This document shows, piece by piece, positions 43,186 through 52,538 of a stretch of 64,000 bases of DNA. The DNA is from Massariosphaeria phaeospora (lineage: Eukaryota > Ascomycota > Dothideomycetes > Pleosporales): assembly GCA_011032825.1 (NCBI GenBank), contig JAADJZ010000032.1, forward strand, positions 310,001 to 374,000, written 5' to 3'. The position numbers and the translations under genes were made by a program. Positions within the stretch are counted from its first letter, which is position 1. Every line of letters begins with the position of its first letter. The notes below the pieces were generated by a model. That model searched no databases, was not told where the DNA came from, and was given only the letters and a program-made list of their open reading frames with translations.

Positions 43186-44487
43186 ATGCCTGACTACTCC
43201 AACGACGGGTCGAAGCCTCTATACATCACACTCCATTCATTCGGCGGACCAGCGCCCGAATCACGCGCTCTCTACACAAGCGGGGACACCATACGCGGGA
43301 TCGTTTGCGTAGACCCTAAACTCAGACCACAGCGCATCGACCTTTTGTTCAAGTGCCACAGCGAAGTCGAGATCCCACAATCCAATCGCGACCATAATGA
43401 AGTCTGCCGCGAAGAATCCGATCTTTTCTGCCACACGGTCGAATTGTTCTCAGCGCCAGAACGAAGCTACGACATCGTGACCTTGGGCATTGCGCAGGAC
43501 GGAAAAGTCCAGATCCCATTCACTTTCGAATTCCCGTCTACAGTCGAGTTAGAGCCAAAAGGCAGAACTCCCGAGCGAGCTGGCTTTGAATGCCAACCAG
43601 GCTACCCGCTCCCACCCAGCTACACGTTCTATCGCATGCTCAACTACGAGACCCAGCGCGTCGAGTATTATCTTGAAGCTGCGGCATTCACGAGCAGCAA
43701 ATTCGATGCTGAGATACAAACACGCCAGATGCTCAATTTCCAGCCTTTCTCACTGACCCCGCTATCAACTTCCCCGGACACAATTCCAGTGAAACCGTTT
43801 CGCGTAGAACTCATGACCCACAAACTGAACCACCAATACGAAACGCAAGAAGGAACAAGACATCGCATAAAACGCTACTTCAGCGGCTCTGAATGTCCCG
43901 TCCGCCATGCGAGTTTCGAGCTTTCGGCCCGTGTCCCAAATACAGTATACCTAAACTCCCTTCTACCCCTAGAATTCTCAATCACCCACCTCGACCGGAG
44001 TCGTGAACTGCCAGACCCGCCTTCCATCTTCCTCCGTCGCATCCGTATCGTCATGGTCGAAATGATGCAAGCGCGCGTCCCGGGACGGGACACCTGGAGG
44101 GCCGACGAAGTCGAGTTCGATCTCGAGCAGAGCAAGCACAGAGAGTTGCTTGACCGGCAGTGCGGCGTCCCTGGTACACTGTTGCATGATGGGATGATGC
44201 TGGACGACTTCCGGCCCTTGGTCTTGGAGGACCTTGCACCGGCATTCAAGAGCTATCGGTTGTCAATGGGGTATGCGATTGAGGTCAAGGTCTGGATCGA
44301 ATGTGCGGGGGACAAGCATAGTTTTGTGGTATGCAGCGGCCCGATCAAAATCCTGCCTGAACTCAGAACTTTGATATCGCCGAATGGAGACGATGGTTTA
44401 GTTGGAGTGAAGGATGCTGAAGGGACTGAAGCAAACGAGAGGGAATCGCCGCCTCCCTATGCGCCACCGCCTTATAAACGGACTTGA
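43186..44487 (+). CDS. Arrestin-like protein with tandem C-terminal PY motifs
   Basis: Intronless, 433 aa. The N-terminal half has arrestin-N-like beta-strand patterns (YTSGDTIRGIVCVDP, IDLLFKCHSEVEI, VQIPFTFEFP, PPSYTFYRMLNYETQRVEYY). An arrestin-C-like half follows (LSARVPNTVYLNSLLPLEFS, YRLSMGYAIEVKVWIEC). The protein ends with two PPPY motifs (about 422-425 and 427-430), the binding signature for WW domains of Rsp5/Nedd4-type ubiquitin ligases. Known alpha-arrestins use such motifs to bring the ligase to membrane transporters for endocytosis, and this protein probably does the same. The cargo is unknown. The full-size ABC transporter in this window is one conceivable client but there is no evidence for that. 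Confidence 0.8.
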   Translation: MPDYSNDGSKPLYITLHSFGGPAPESRALYTSGDTIRGIVCVDPKLRPQRIDLLFKCHSEVEIPQSNRDHNEVCREESDLFCHTVELFSAPERSYDIVTLGIAQDGKVQIPFTFEFPSTVELEPKGRTPERAGFECQPGYPLPPSYTFYRMLNYETQRVEYYLEAAAFTSSKFDAEIQTRQMLNFQPFSLTPLSTSPDTIPVKPFRVELMTHKLNHQYETQEGTRHRIKRYFSGSECPVRHASFELSARVPNTVYLNSLLPLEFSITHLDRSRELPDPPSIFLRRIRIVMVEMMQARVPGRDTWRADEVEFDLEQSKHRELLDRQCGVPGTLLHDGMMLDDFRPLVLEDLAPAFKSYRLSMGYAIEVKVWIECAGDKHSFVVCSGPIKILPELRTLISPNGDDGLVGVKDAEGTEANERESPPPYAPPPYKRT

Positions 44488-44611
44488 AAGCATGAAGACG
44501 GCCGGATGAATCAACTTACCAATACTCTACGATCACTTTTCCACACGACCTGACCATCCGTTTCTAACGAAGCTAGATATCTTATTTCGTCCATCTCTTC
44601 AATCCAGCTCC

Positions 44612-45664
44612 CTAATTCCAATCATCCTCCTCTTCATACTCATCCAGCCCATTCTCCTCCAGCAAATCATCCAACAAGCCCGCCACCTCCCTATTATCCA
44701 AATCCGCAAACGGAATATGCGTGCTCCCCTTCAACCCCGCATCCTCCGCCAACTTCAACACCTGCGCATTCCCGCCATACTCATTGATCAACCTAGCCGC
44801 CACCCTCGATTGCGCCACATACGTATCGTTCTCCGGGCGATTATCCCCCCAAACGAACTGTATGGCGCGGACCTTGGCCAGCTTCTTGAACCGCTCAAGC
44901 GGCACAACAAAGGGCCCGAACCCGCCATCCCCAGCCGTCACATTTGCCGTATCGGGAAACACATACCCGATACTTTCATACGTTACGATGCCCTTGACAT
45001 TCGTCCCGTTCGCCTTCGTCACCGCCATCATAGCGCGCAGCCCGCCCGCCGAATTCGTCAAATACACGATATCCGAGCCCGCCCTTCCCGAATCCGCCGC
45101 CACGGCCGCCGCCTGCGACTGCAGCTCGACATTCGCCTTGGTGTCGTACTCGACGTAGCGCGCACTCGTCGCCTGCTGCCACGCCGCCTCATCCTCCGTC
45201 GGAAACTGCACGCCGGGATACCACTCCTTGAACCGCGGCCCGAACTTCCACGCGACGAAGTTCCCGCGGTCCTGGTACGACGGCACGTAGCTCGTGGGCT
45301 CGCACGCCCAGTTGGCGCGGCCGACGCGCGGCCCGTCCCACAGGTACACGGGGTAGTTGCGCCGCAGGAATAGGTCTTTGAAGCCTTCGCCGCCGTCCCA
45401 CCGGTTTTGCCATACTTGCGTGCTGGAGCTGTGCCAGAGCACGATGCTGGTGCGGCGCGGCCGCCACGGGATGAAGTACTCCATGTAGCCGTGGTCGCAG
45501 GACAGGGTTTGGTTGGGTGCGAAGGGGCTGGAGATGGTTTTGCCGCCGATTTGGAAGCCGCCCGAGTGGGAGAGGGTAATGGGAGTACGGGGGCGGGGGT
45601 TTTCTGTTGCTAAGACCATGCTCGCGAGAGCGAGGAGGATGAGCGATGTGATTGAGGGAGGCAT
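44612..45664 (-). CDS. Secreted alpha/beta hydrolase
   Basis: Intronless, 350 aa from the ATG at 45664. The frame is open upstream to 45892 but the extension is basic and unconserved-looking. The first 19 residues (MPPSITSLILLALASMVLA) form a signal peptide. The sequence then has an oxyanion-side block (SIVLWHSSSTQVWQNRWDGG), a conserved WDGPRVGRANWACEP segment, a nucleophile elbow (DIVYLTNSAGGLRAM), and a likely C-terminal His (GSTHIPFAD). The elbow is T-N-S-A-G rather than the classical G-x-S-x-G. This resembles a family of secreted alpha/beta-fold esterase-like proteins found in fungi and bacteria. The substrate is unknown. Confidence 0.8.
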   Translation of the reverse strand: MPPSITSLILLALASMVLATENPRPRTPITLSHSGGFQIGGKTISSPFAPNQTLSCDHGYMEYFIPWRPRRTSIVLWHSSSTQVWQNRWDGGEGFKDLFLRRNYPVYLWDGPRVGRANWACEPTSYVPSYQDRGNFVAWKFGPRFKEWYPGVQFPTEDEAAWQQATSARYVEYDTKANVELQSQAAAVAADSGRAGSDIVYLTNSAGGLRAMMAVTKANGTNVKGIVTYESIGYVFPDTANVTAGDGGFGPFVVPLERFKKLAKVRAIQFVWGDNRPENDTYVAQSRVAARLINEYGGNAQVLKLAEDAGLKGSTHIPFADLDNREVAGLLDDLLEENGLDEYEEEDDWN

Positions 45665-46999
45665 GGCGAGATGAGATGAGATGGAGCGAGAGTCGTGCAG
45701 AATCGTTTGTCCTTTCGTTGTACCTCGAAAACCGTGGCAGGTACAGATGCAGAGGAGCCAACAGTGGGTAGCCCACGCATAGTACCTAATCCTCCCAATA
45801 TATCTTGAATACAGAACCCGCCGATCTCTGTGGCCGGACTTGCGGGTCCGCCGTGCAACTGCCGAATGCGGGGAAGTATGTCTGTTCATCAAAAACCATG
45901 ACAGAATAGGCGAGAAGCCGTACTGGGCGCAGCTGCTATATGCAGGAACACGGCGCTTATAAATCTGCGCATGTAGTAATCATCATAGAGCCTAAATACC
46001 CAGACGAAGAATGTGACCTGGACATGCAGAGTGGGTGTTGGGGGAATGGGAACCAGGCGATCCCACGATATGTATACGCATGCGTAACCAACCTAGTGTT
46101 TTGTAGGGTTGTTGCCTTGTAAAGGGAGGGTGACTTTCGGGTAACGGTTTGCGATAGCCTGTGCAGGATGAAGGAAGCTATCGCTTCTGCGACATTGGGT
46201 AGTCTGCAGGATCCTTCCGAGGTTGGTTGTTGGCCGTCCACGCGAGTTATTCAGTCGCCGAGAGTGTATCGAGATCGGATCGCTGGGCGCGGATATCCGG
46301 AGTCGGGTTGATAGTTCGAAAGTATGGTCATCAAGCCAGGTAGTGTAGTATCTTAGCGGTTTGACTGAAGTTCTTCGTGTATTGCCTTCTGTAGGGTATA
46401 AAGCTTGAAGTTGGAACGGCAGGCGAGTAAAACCGAAAACGCATGTGCGTTCTTGACGCAGATTGCCTTGCAGGCTCACCTTCGTGGTGTTGAGGAACCC
46501 GTGTAGTAGGAGACGTAGAAGGCAGATTTCGGAGAACTCGTAACGTGGGTAAAGTGCGGTTGTATCAGAGCTTATGTAGTAGCGGTCCGGAGATTGCAAA
46601 GTAGATCCTTTAGGTACAAACTTCCAGTTGCGTTGGACCCCTGGGTTCTAGCTTCCTAGTTTGCTGTGCGTGCTAGCGAGGAGTACGTTATATGCGGTAT
46701 CCAGATCCAGAACACTCATGGGCGGGTTACTTTCTGTGGCGGTAAGCTGGTTGAGTGTTTCAAGATATCGAAGGCTGTTGTATGCGTTCAGCCCTTAAGC
46801 AATTGCAGTGTGTGCAGCAATTCAACACGTCCGTACGTTCGTAGGCTCACATTGCATAGCTGATGTGACATTCGATGGTGGTGGTAGGTGCTAGACTGTT
46901 ATATGCTCCTTCGTAGTTGTCCAATGTTTTTAACGGTAACAGAGCTACTAACGCTTCCACGCGTCGTCACTATTGGGCCCGTATTGTATGGTTCCTCCG
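45665..46999. other. Gene-poor stretch
   Basis: About 1.3 kb with no supportable gene. An open minus-strand frame at 46599-46093 (168 codons) has unremarkable composition and no domain; I do not call it. Confidence 0.45.
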
Positions 47000-48167
47000 T
47001 CATTCGATATAGCGTCCCTTAGCATTCGTAGTTTTGAGACGGAAGACTGTATTTCCTTTGGAAGTAGGTGGGGGTGTAGTAGAGTATTCTAGTCGTAAAT
47101 CATGATACCTGCGCTGCATGGATGTAGCTAGATCATACGATAGTTGCACATGTATCAGTGAGACTGATTTGGGATACCAAACTGTTCTGTAGTGCTGCAG
47201 GTATTGCAACTCGATGCTAAGAACCTGGAGGGGACTCGACCTCTGATCAGAGCTCGAAGCCAACGTATTGTGCATAAGTGAGTCTAGGATTTTACGAAAC
47301 CTGCGACCTGCCCGACTTCGAGCATCGATGTCCAATATACCAGCAATTGGGTGGAATTTGGTGATCTCGTAGATTTCCTTGGGACAAAACTTAAGGAATT
47401 TCCCGCTTATGGTAATGGCCAAGTGAAAGCCGTGCGCCAACCAGAATTTTGACTTGGAATCACGGTACGGCACGAAGTCTTTCGGTCGATAGAGTCCCGA
47501 GGGTCCATGAGGACACAAGGTTTGCCCTTCCCTGGCTGCTAGGATTCCGACGGAGTTCTTCTTTCTGGAGCGACCGAAGTAACGCAGCGCGGTCGCGTAA
47601 TGCTCGCCTTTCCTTCTCCAGGATAGATTTGCCATTGTTCAAGACAGCTCCGCTGTTGGACCAATGGGGCACTAAATCCAGGTGTACGACTCGAGATCGC
47701 AATGATCGATATGTATGTGCTTCGTCCGCAAATGCGGACCCAGCTGTACGTATGTGCTGCAGTGTGTCGCGTAGAGGATGAAGAATGTGATTCGGTGCAG
47801 TGCGCAACAGTAATTCGATCATCATGAGTTCATGGCCCACACGACATAATGGAAGACCTGCAAGTGATATATCATGCCGTGCCTTTAGAAGTTTGGCCAT
47901 CGCATGATCCAGTCGTCGCTCATGGGGAAGGCTATGTTGCAGCTTCTTACTTGCAGCTATCGCGGCTCGTTCACCTTGAGCAATCTTTTGAAGCAATTCT
48001 CTGGTGAGTGCCATGACATCCTCGATATTATAAAGTTGTCCGTGCCAGGTGCTCCATGTCAGGGCCACCTTCCGGTTTCTACGTGGAAAGTACGGATTTG
48101 TGTACAACCACTTCGCAAACACGGGCACAAGATTGCGAGTTGAAGTCCGCGGGATTTCCAGAGCCAT
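47000..48167 (-). pseudogene. Hypothetical protein gene with a reading-frame break
   Basis: Two overlapping minus-strand frames, 48167-47460 (235 aa, starts MALEIPRTSTRNLVPVFAKW) and 47635-47000, read as one protein of about 370 aa if joined. The first is helical and charged with a Leu-rich middle (IELLLRTAPNHILHPLRDTL). The second continues with FWLAHGFHLAITISGKFLKF. The frames differ by one base and I found no clear intron that joins them, so this is either a mis-spliced model or a decayed gene. No family is recognised. It lies at the edge of the repeat-rich island, which makes decay plausible. Confidence 0.4.
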
Positions 48168-48843
48168 GTGTAGTCTGAATCTAGACGGTAGGGCTCAGTG
48201 GTGGCCACGGAAAAGAAAATTGCAGTGGTGCGCGTGAAGTTCTCCACGTAAGCTGGAACTAACAGGATCCCTAGGGTGACCAAATGCCGGGCCAGGTGGA
48301 ACGCTGGGTAGGAGCAGCTGTTGAATAGATAGCTTGTGCAAAGATCGGAGTGCAGTAGAGAGTAGGTTAATAAGTGAGAGTCGTGGAGTCGACGCGATGT
48401 CGCGTTCAGGATTTTAGCCGCCAGGCCTTTCAGAGACTAGCCACCTGCGCGGCTTCTCGTCTCCCCGGCTCGCAAAGTGCGCCATCACGTCTGACTCTGC
48501 GCCATCATATCTTATTGTCGCCTTCGGTTGCATGCCAAATGTAATAATAGGGTATCTACAAAGGAGGCGTAGCGTGGTCGTTATCTGAACAGGCGCAACC
48601 ACGAGATTCGACAGCATCATGTCCGCTTCAACGATCTGTCCTCTTTGTTTCTATGTCCTAACAACTACCACTCTAACTTCCCTTTGTCGTTGGTACAATG
48701 GAACATGTTTCATTGTTGAGCGAGTCATTGAATGCATTGTCCCTAGCCTTTCGAGCTGTCCTCGACCGGTCTGCAATCCATCAACTTACTACCCTGCACT
48801 TACCACCTGCACAGAAACCCTAAACAAATAAGTCTACCCTAAA
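48168..48843. other. Gene-free stretch
   Basis: No gene is supported. One plus-strand frame at 48619-48831 is open for 70 codons but Cys/Thr-rich with no domain. Confidence 0.4.
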
Positions 48844-49152
48844 ATGCCTCCTACAAACTCTCCTCGCCGTTCAGGGCGACTTTTAGCGAAATCAAGCATT
48901 GCGAACGCACCAGAGCCAACCCGCGCCAGGATCCGGAAGCATGTATCCCAATCACGAGATTCTAGGCACGTAAATGCCAATATAACAACCTGGCTTCGCG
49001 ACTCAAGCCCTATACCCGTACCCACAGACCTCGACCTCGACCAACTGGATTCCGAAATCGAGCAACGATTGGCCACATCAAGCATTTCCCTCTCGACGTC
49101 AGGCTTGCGGTCCTCTCTTTCCCGCTACGTCTTCCTCTTTTCTGTCTCTTAA
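48844..49152 (+). CDS. Short hypothetical ORF
   Basis: 102 codons from an ATG (MPPTNSPRRSGRLLAKSSIA). The first half is basic, the second has an acidic amphipathic stretch (PTDLDLDQLDSEIEQRL). I do not recognise it. It may be the first exon or a remnant of an accessory-region gene. The sequence downstream is pyrimidine-rich with a repeated GATCGCTCTTTTT motif and a repeated GGTTACGGGC motif. Confidence 0.25.
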   Translation: MPPTNSPRRSGRLLAKSSIANAPEPTRARIRKHVSQSRDSRHVNANITTWLRDSSPIPVPTDLDLDQLDSEIEQRLATSSISLSTSGLRSSLSRYVFLFSVS

Positions 49153-49484
49153 TCGCTCTTTTTCTCTTCCTTGATCGCTCTTTTTTCTCACTTTGATCGT
49201 TCTTTCTCTAACTATTGATTACTCGTTCTCTCTACAGGTTACGGGCGCCTCTCTCTATACGGGTTACGGGCCCCTTTACAGGTTACAGGCGGCGCTCTCT
49301 CTACTAGTAATATCACTTAACTAGCCTAGCACGTAGTAATTACCTTGGACGCCGCAGACATCGTTACAAAGACCGTAATGAATTGTACCACTACATTTTT
49401 ATGCTCTCAATTCAGTACACGCTGCGCATTTAGTCTTGTCTATTTATCTCTCGCTACAGATGGCACATTCTTGTCTGCGTTCGA

Positions 49485-49745
49485 TCAGACCCGCAAGACT
49501 TTCATCGCGGCTTCTAGCTCCCTGATGTCTGATTCCAGCGTCGATCGCTGGTTCCTTGTCTCCGCGTCTTCTCCCGCAATCAACTCAAGCTAGTCATCGT
49601 CAAGACCCATTACCAACTCCGAACTAAAGATCTTTAGTAGGCTCTCGTCCCCCTCTAACAGAGAGTAGCCGATAACCTGCATGTATACATTGTCGACGAA
49701 GCGCTCCCTAGAGACCTTGTAGTAGCTACTATCTTCTAGATTTGA
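49485..49745 (-). pseudogene. Dynamin GTPase effector domain (GED) fragment, copy on minus strand
   Basis: Reading 49745 down to 49485 in one frame gives a GED-like sequence: YYKVSRERFVDNVYMQ, then SLLEGDESLLKIFSSELV, then LELIAGED and ALEAAMKVL-type helices, ending in TGA. There is one internal TAG (49590-49592) where the family usually has Gln in the DDQLELIAGED motif, as expected for a CAG-to-TAG change. The GED is the C-terminal assembly domain of dynamin-like GTPases. No GTPase domain is present nearby, so this is a fragment. Confidence 0.75.
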
Positions 49746-49759
49746 CTAAACTTTTGCAG

Positions 49760-50156
49760 TCGTCAAGAAAAGACCGCTGCCCACATCAAGAAGAACGCTT
49801 TCCATAACGGTAGCCATGGTATGGTCGTCCGTCTCGAGCATGCTTCACAGCCTGTTCGCTCGATGAGCAACGAGCAGCATGTCGTTCAGGATATCCACGA
49901 CATTCTGAAGTCGTATTACAAGGTTTGTCGCAAGACCTTTGTCGACAGCATCTGTAGACAGTCGGTGATCCACTACCTGTTGGAGTGCGACGAAGGTCCA
50001 CTAGCGCTTTTCTCACCCATGTTCGTCAGCCAGCTGTCTGCTGAAGCGCTAGAGGAGATTGCAGGCGAAGCGCCAGTACTGAAGCGGTCCCGGGCACAAC
50101 TGACCAAGGAGATAGCGAGTCTAGCTAAGGCGGTCAGCATCTTAACAAGGATTTAA
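49760..50156 (+). pseudogene. Dynamin GED fragment, copy on plus strand
   Basis: An open frame of about 130 codons ending at 50154-50156. The part from about 49865 reads HVVQDIHDILKSYYKV, RKTFVDSICRQSVIHYLLE, FSPMFVSQLSAEALEEIAGE, LKRSRAQLTKEIASLAKAV: a clear GED. It is preceded by an acceptor-like CTTTTGCAG at 49752-49760. It lies head-to-head with the minus-strand GED, only about 15 bp apart. No GTPase or middle domain is found in the window. It may be the last exon of a lost gene. Confidence 0.75.
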
Positions 50157-50427
50157 AGCGTGAACAGTGAAGGACGGAAGGTTGAACGGCGACAGCATGT
50201 GTAGACAAGAACACTTTGTTAAGATAGTGTTCGAGGGGAAGCTAGTTTCGCTAAGCACTGTCAGGCTGATTAGACTGAGATAATAGGGCTCTATAGACTG
50301 ATAAGACTGATTGCCAAAACTTTTGCAGTGACTTGAGACTGATTGATTAAACTGCTTTCTGCAGAATACGTGTGCAACTGTAGATCAAAATCGATCTTTA
50401 ATTAAAGTACGTTAGGCGCGGAAGTGA

Positions 50428-50655
50428 AAACTCAAGACTCGAGCAAGGAAGCTAGCAGACGGCAAGGTAGTAAGCTTTGAGGACCTTGAGAAGGCACGAG
50501 CGGAGCTTGCTGCGAAAGAGAAGGCCATAACAGAGAAGGAAACACGTGGGCGTAAGCGTAAGGAGTCCGACATAGGAGGTACAAGTACGTCTGACACGTC
50601 AGTATCTAAGCAAAAGGCAGCGAAGGTCAGCGAACGCAAGGAGAATGTGCTATAG
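50428..50655 (+). pseudogene. Pogo/Tc1-type transposase C-terminal fragment
   Basis: The plus-strand frame gives ARKLADGKVVSFEDLEKARA followed by KEKAITEKETRGRKRKESD, ending at a TAG at 50653-50655. This basic, Lys/Glu-rich tail with a (G)RKRK motif is typical of the C-terminus of fungal pogo/Fot1-like transposases. No catalytic DDE motifs are adjacent, so only the 3' end of an element remains. Confidence 0.6.
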
Positions 50656-50741
50656 AGAGTTCCAGTGGCGCGGATGCATTAGTTTCGGCCCGGAAGAAGG
50701 TTTAATATCCATCGTCTACATAACCAAGCACATATAATAGA

Positions 50742-51880
50742 TCAATAAAACTCGAAGTCCTTCAGTTCAGGGCCATTGCCAAAACGAGTGACAGAGTCAG
50801 CAATTGCCATCACCCTCTTAGTAAGATCGCAACAGTGCTTGCTTTTCTTAGATTTAGATGGCCACCACGCAGGAGATCTGATAAGCTGCATCTTGTTACA
50901 CAGCTCCGAAATGCTTACGTCGTAGTATGGCGCTGTTGGGATTGGAAATAACCCTTGTAGTTCCATCTCTTTGAATAAGGCACCGTAAAGTATAGATCCG
51001 CATTCGAACGAGTCACCTTGTGGGCACCGATAATGCGGACTACGGAATTCCTCGAGGAGATCCTGCAATCGAGAAAAGATAGTACCGATCGCTTGCCTCC
51101 GCGATTCTTCAACCCTGTCTTTTAGAAGTCAGTCTATAGATTAGCCGCATGTGAACCGGATCACCCACCAACGCAGATCGTAATTGGAAGGCCTAAAGTT
51201 GGTAATCCCTGTTCGTCTCGCCTAATTGCCACTGTTGTCGTCTGCACGAACTCCTGTGGAAGCCTCAACACCCAAGCTATGCACATCCAAAGGAGGGTGT
51301 CTCGGCAGAAGTACGAAGGGACGGGAGTGGTCACTCGCAGACGCTCGATCCATCTCTCCGTAAACGACTCTAGTGCTTCTGCACACTTGTAGAAGTCGAG
51401 TAAAACAGCTATCTTGGCAAGCATCTCTAAGGATACTGTGCGTGGTACTTGACCATTGCGGAGATGCAGGACCTGCAGAACGCAAAGCAGTGCTTCACTG
51501 TCCCAATCCTCGGCAGGCACATGATAGAGACCATCGTTCTCGTCGCGGATGCCTTCCTTCCAGTTCGTTCCAGAGAACATACGCTCCAATGTAGGTGACG
51601 CTGATACCAGGTGACGCCGAGAAACATAATACCAAGTTTCGTCTCCCTCGGTGTCGGTTGGGCCTGACTCGCTTGCATCATCCGCGATAATAGCGACTTC
51701 GATGGAGGCTCCCTGGTCAACATCTCCAGAAGTAGGTTCGTTGACAGTAGATTCGTGGGCAAACGCTGTGGTGTCCCCGCCAACTTCAGCGAGGCTCCAA
51801 GGTGCAAAGCTAGCATTTGGGTTCTTCAAAATGATTGCTGTATCTGCATGAGCATCGATCTGGTAATTCACTCTTGGCAT
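50742..51880 (-). CDS. BTB/POZ domain protein
   Basis: Two exons, 51880-51165 and 51114-50742, 362 aa. The 50-nt intron has donor GTGATC, a CTGAC branch and acceptor ACAG. Phase closes exactly. Residues about 80-190 form a BTB domain: WYYVSRRHLVSASPTLERMF, then YHVPAEDWDSEALLCVLQVL, then LEMLAKIAVLLDFYKCAEAL. A BACK-like helical region follows (WIERLRVTTPVPS, LLWMCIAWVLRLPQEF). The C-terminal part (SRLQDLLEEFRSPHYRCPQG, a Cys pair at FECGSILYG) is typical of this fungal BTB subfamily. It is intact although it sits between decayed elements. Function unknown. Confidence 0.85.
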
Positions 51881-52354
51881 ATTTGCAAAGAGGCGAAGTT
51901 AAGAAAAGTGTGAAGGGAATGTTTAAACGCGTGGAGTAACTAGGTGGTCATCTCTTTTAAGTGTTCGTGCAGACCTTGTATTGTAGCACGCTAGCATCCA
52001 ATAAGGTGTCGCTACGTGGCCTGCATGCCCAACGAACAGCCTGTATGCTAAATCCATCATCTTGTAACAGGCAGGGAGGCTTGTATCCAATTACAAAGAC
52101 TTAGGTGGCACCTGACTCTTCTCTATTGGCTCGCTTAGTTGGTGGCCAAGACCCCCTCGAGAAGGAGCGCTCGTGCGTAGCTAGAGAACAACAGTGACCC
52201 AAGATTGCTTGGCACAACCAAACTTACCACTTTGCCGTAGGCCACAAATTAAATTCCAGCTCTTATACGTACTAGTAACCTGCTCAGCATCGGTACATAT
52301 GACCAACCGCCAAAGTAGGTTTACCTATCGCTCTCGTCGCTCGCATATCAGTGA
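51881..52354. other. Intergenic spacer up to the transposon insertion
   Basis: About 470 bp upstream of the BTB gene. No gene is seen. Ends at the TA target duplication of the Fot1/pogo element. Confidence 0.5.
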
Positions 52355-52356
52355 TA

Positions 52357-52419
52357 ACGTACCTCACGGGCTCGCCGGACACACGGGTTCGCCGGACACT
52401 TTTGCCAAGCCCCCACCAA
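52357..52419 (+). repeat. Left terminal inverted repeat of the Fot1/pogo element
   Basis: Pairs with 54158-54220 in inverted orientation with about three mismatches in 63 bp. Contains a TCGCCGGACAC motif twice, likely transposase-binding subsites by analogy with other pogo-like elements. Confidence 0.92.
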
Positions 52420-52538
52420 AACCACCCCATTCTGGCGCAAAACAGCCCACTTTAGCTCTATATAGAGCAATCCAACCTAAGATATTATTCAGAGTCTACT
52501 TCTGCTACTTGCTTACACGTACGTGCGTTATGCCCGGT

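Noticed and set aside
44717..45373. Plus-strand 218-codon Arg/His/Pro-rich ORF
   Set aside because: Antisense shadow of the secreted alpha/beta hydrolase.
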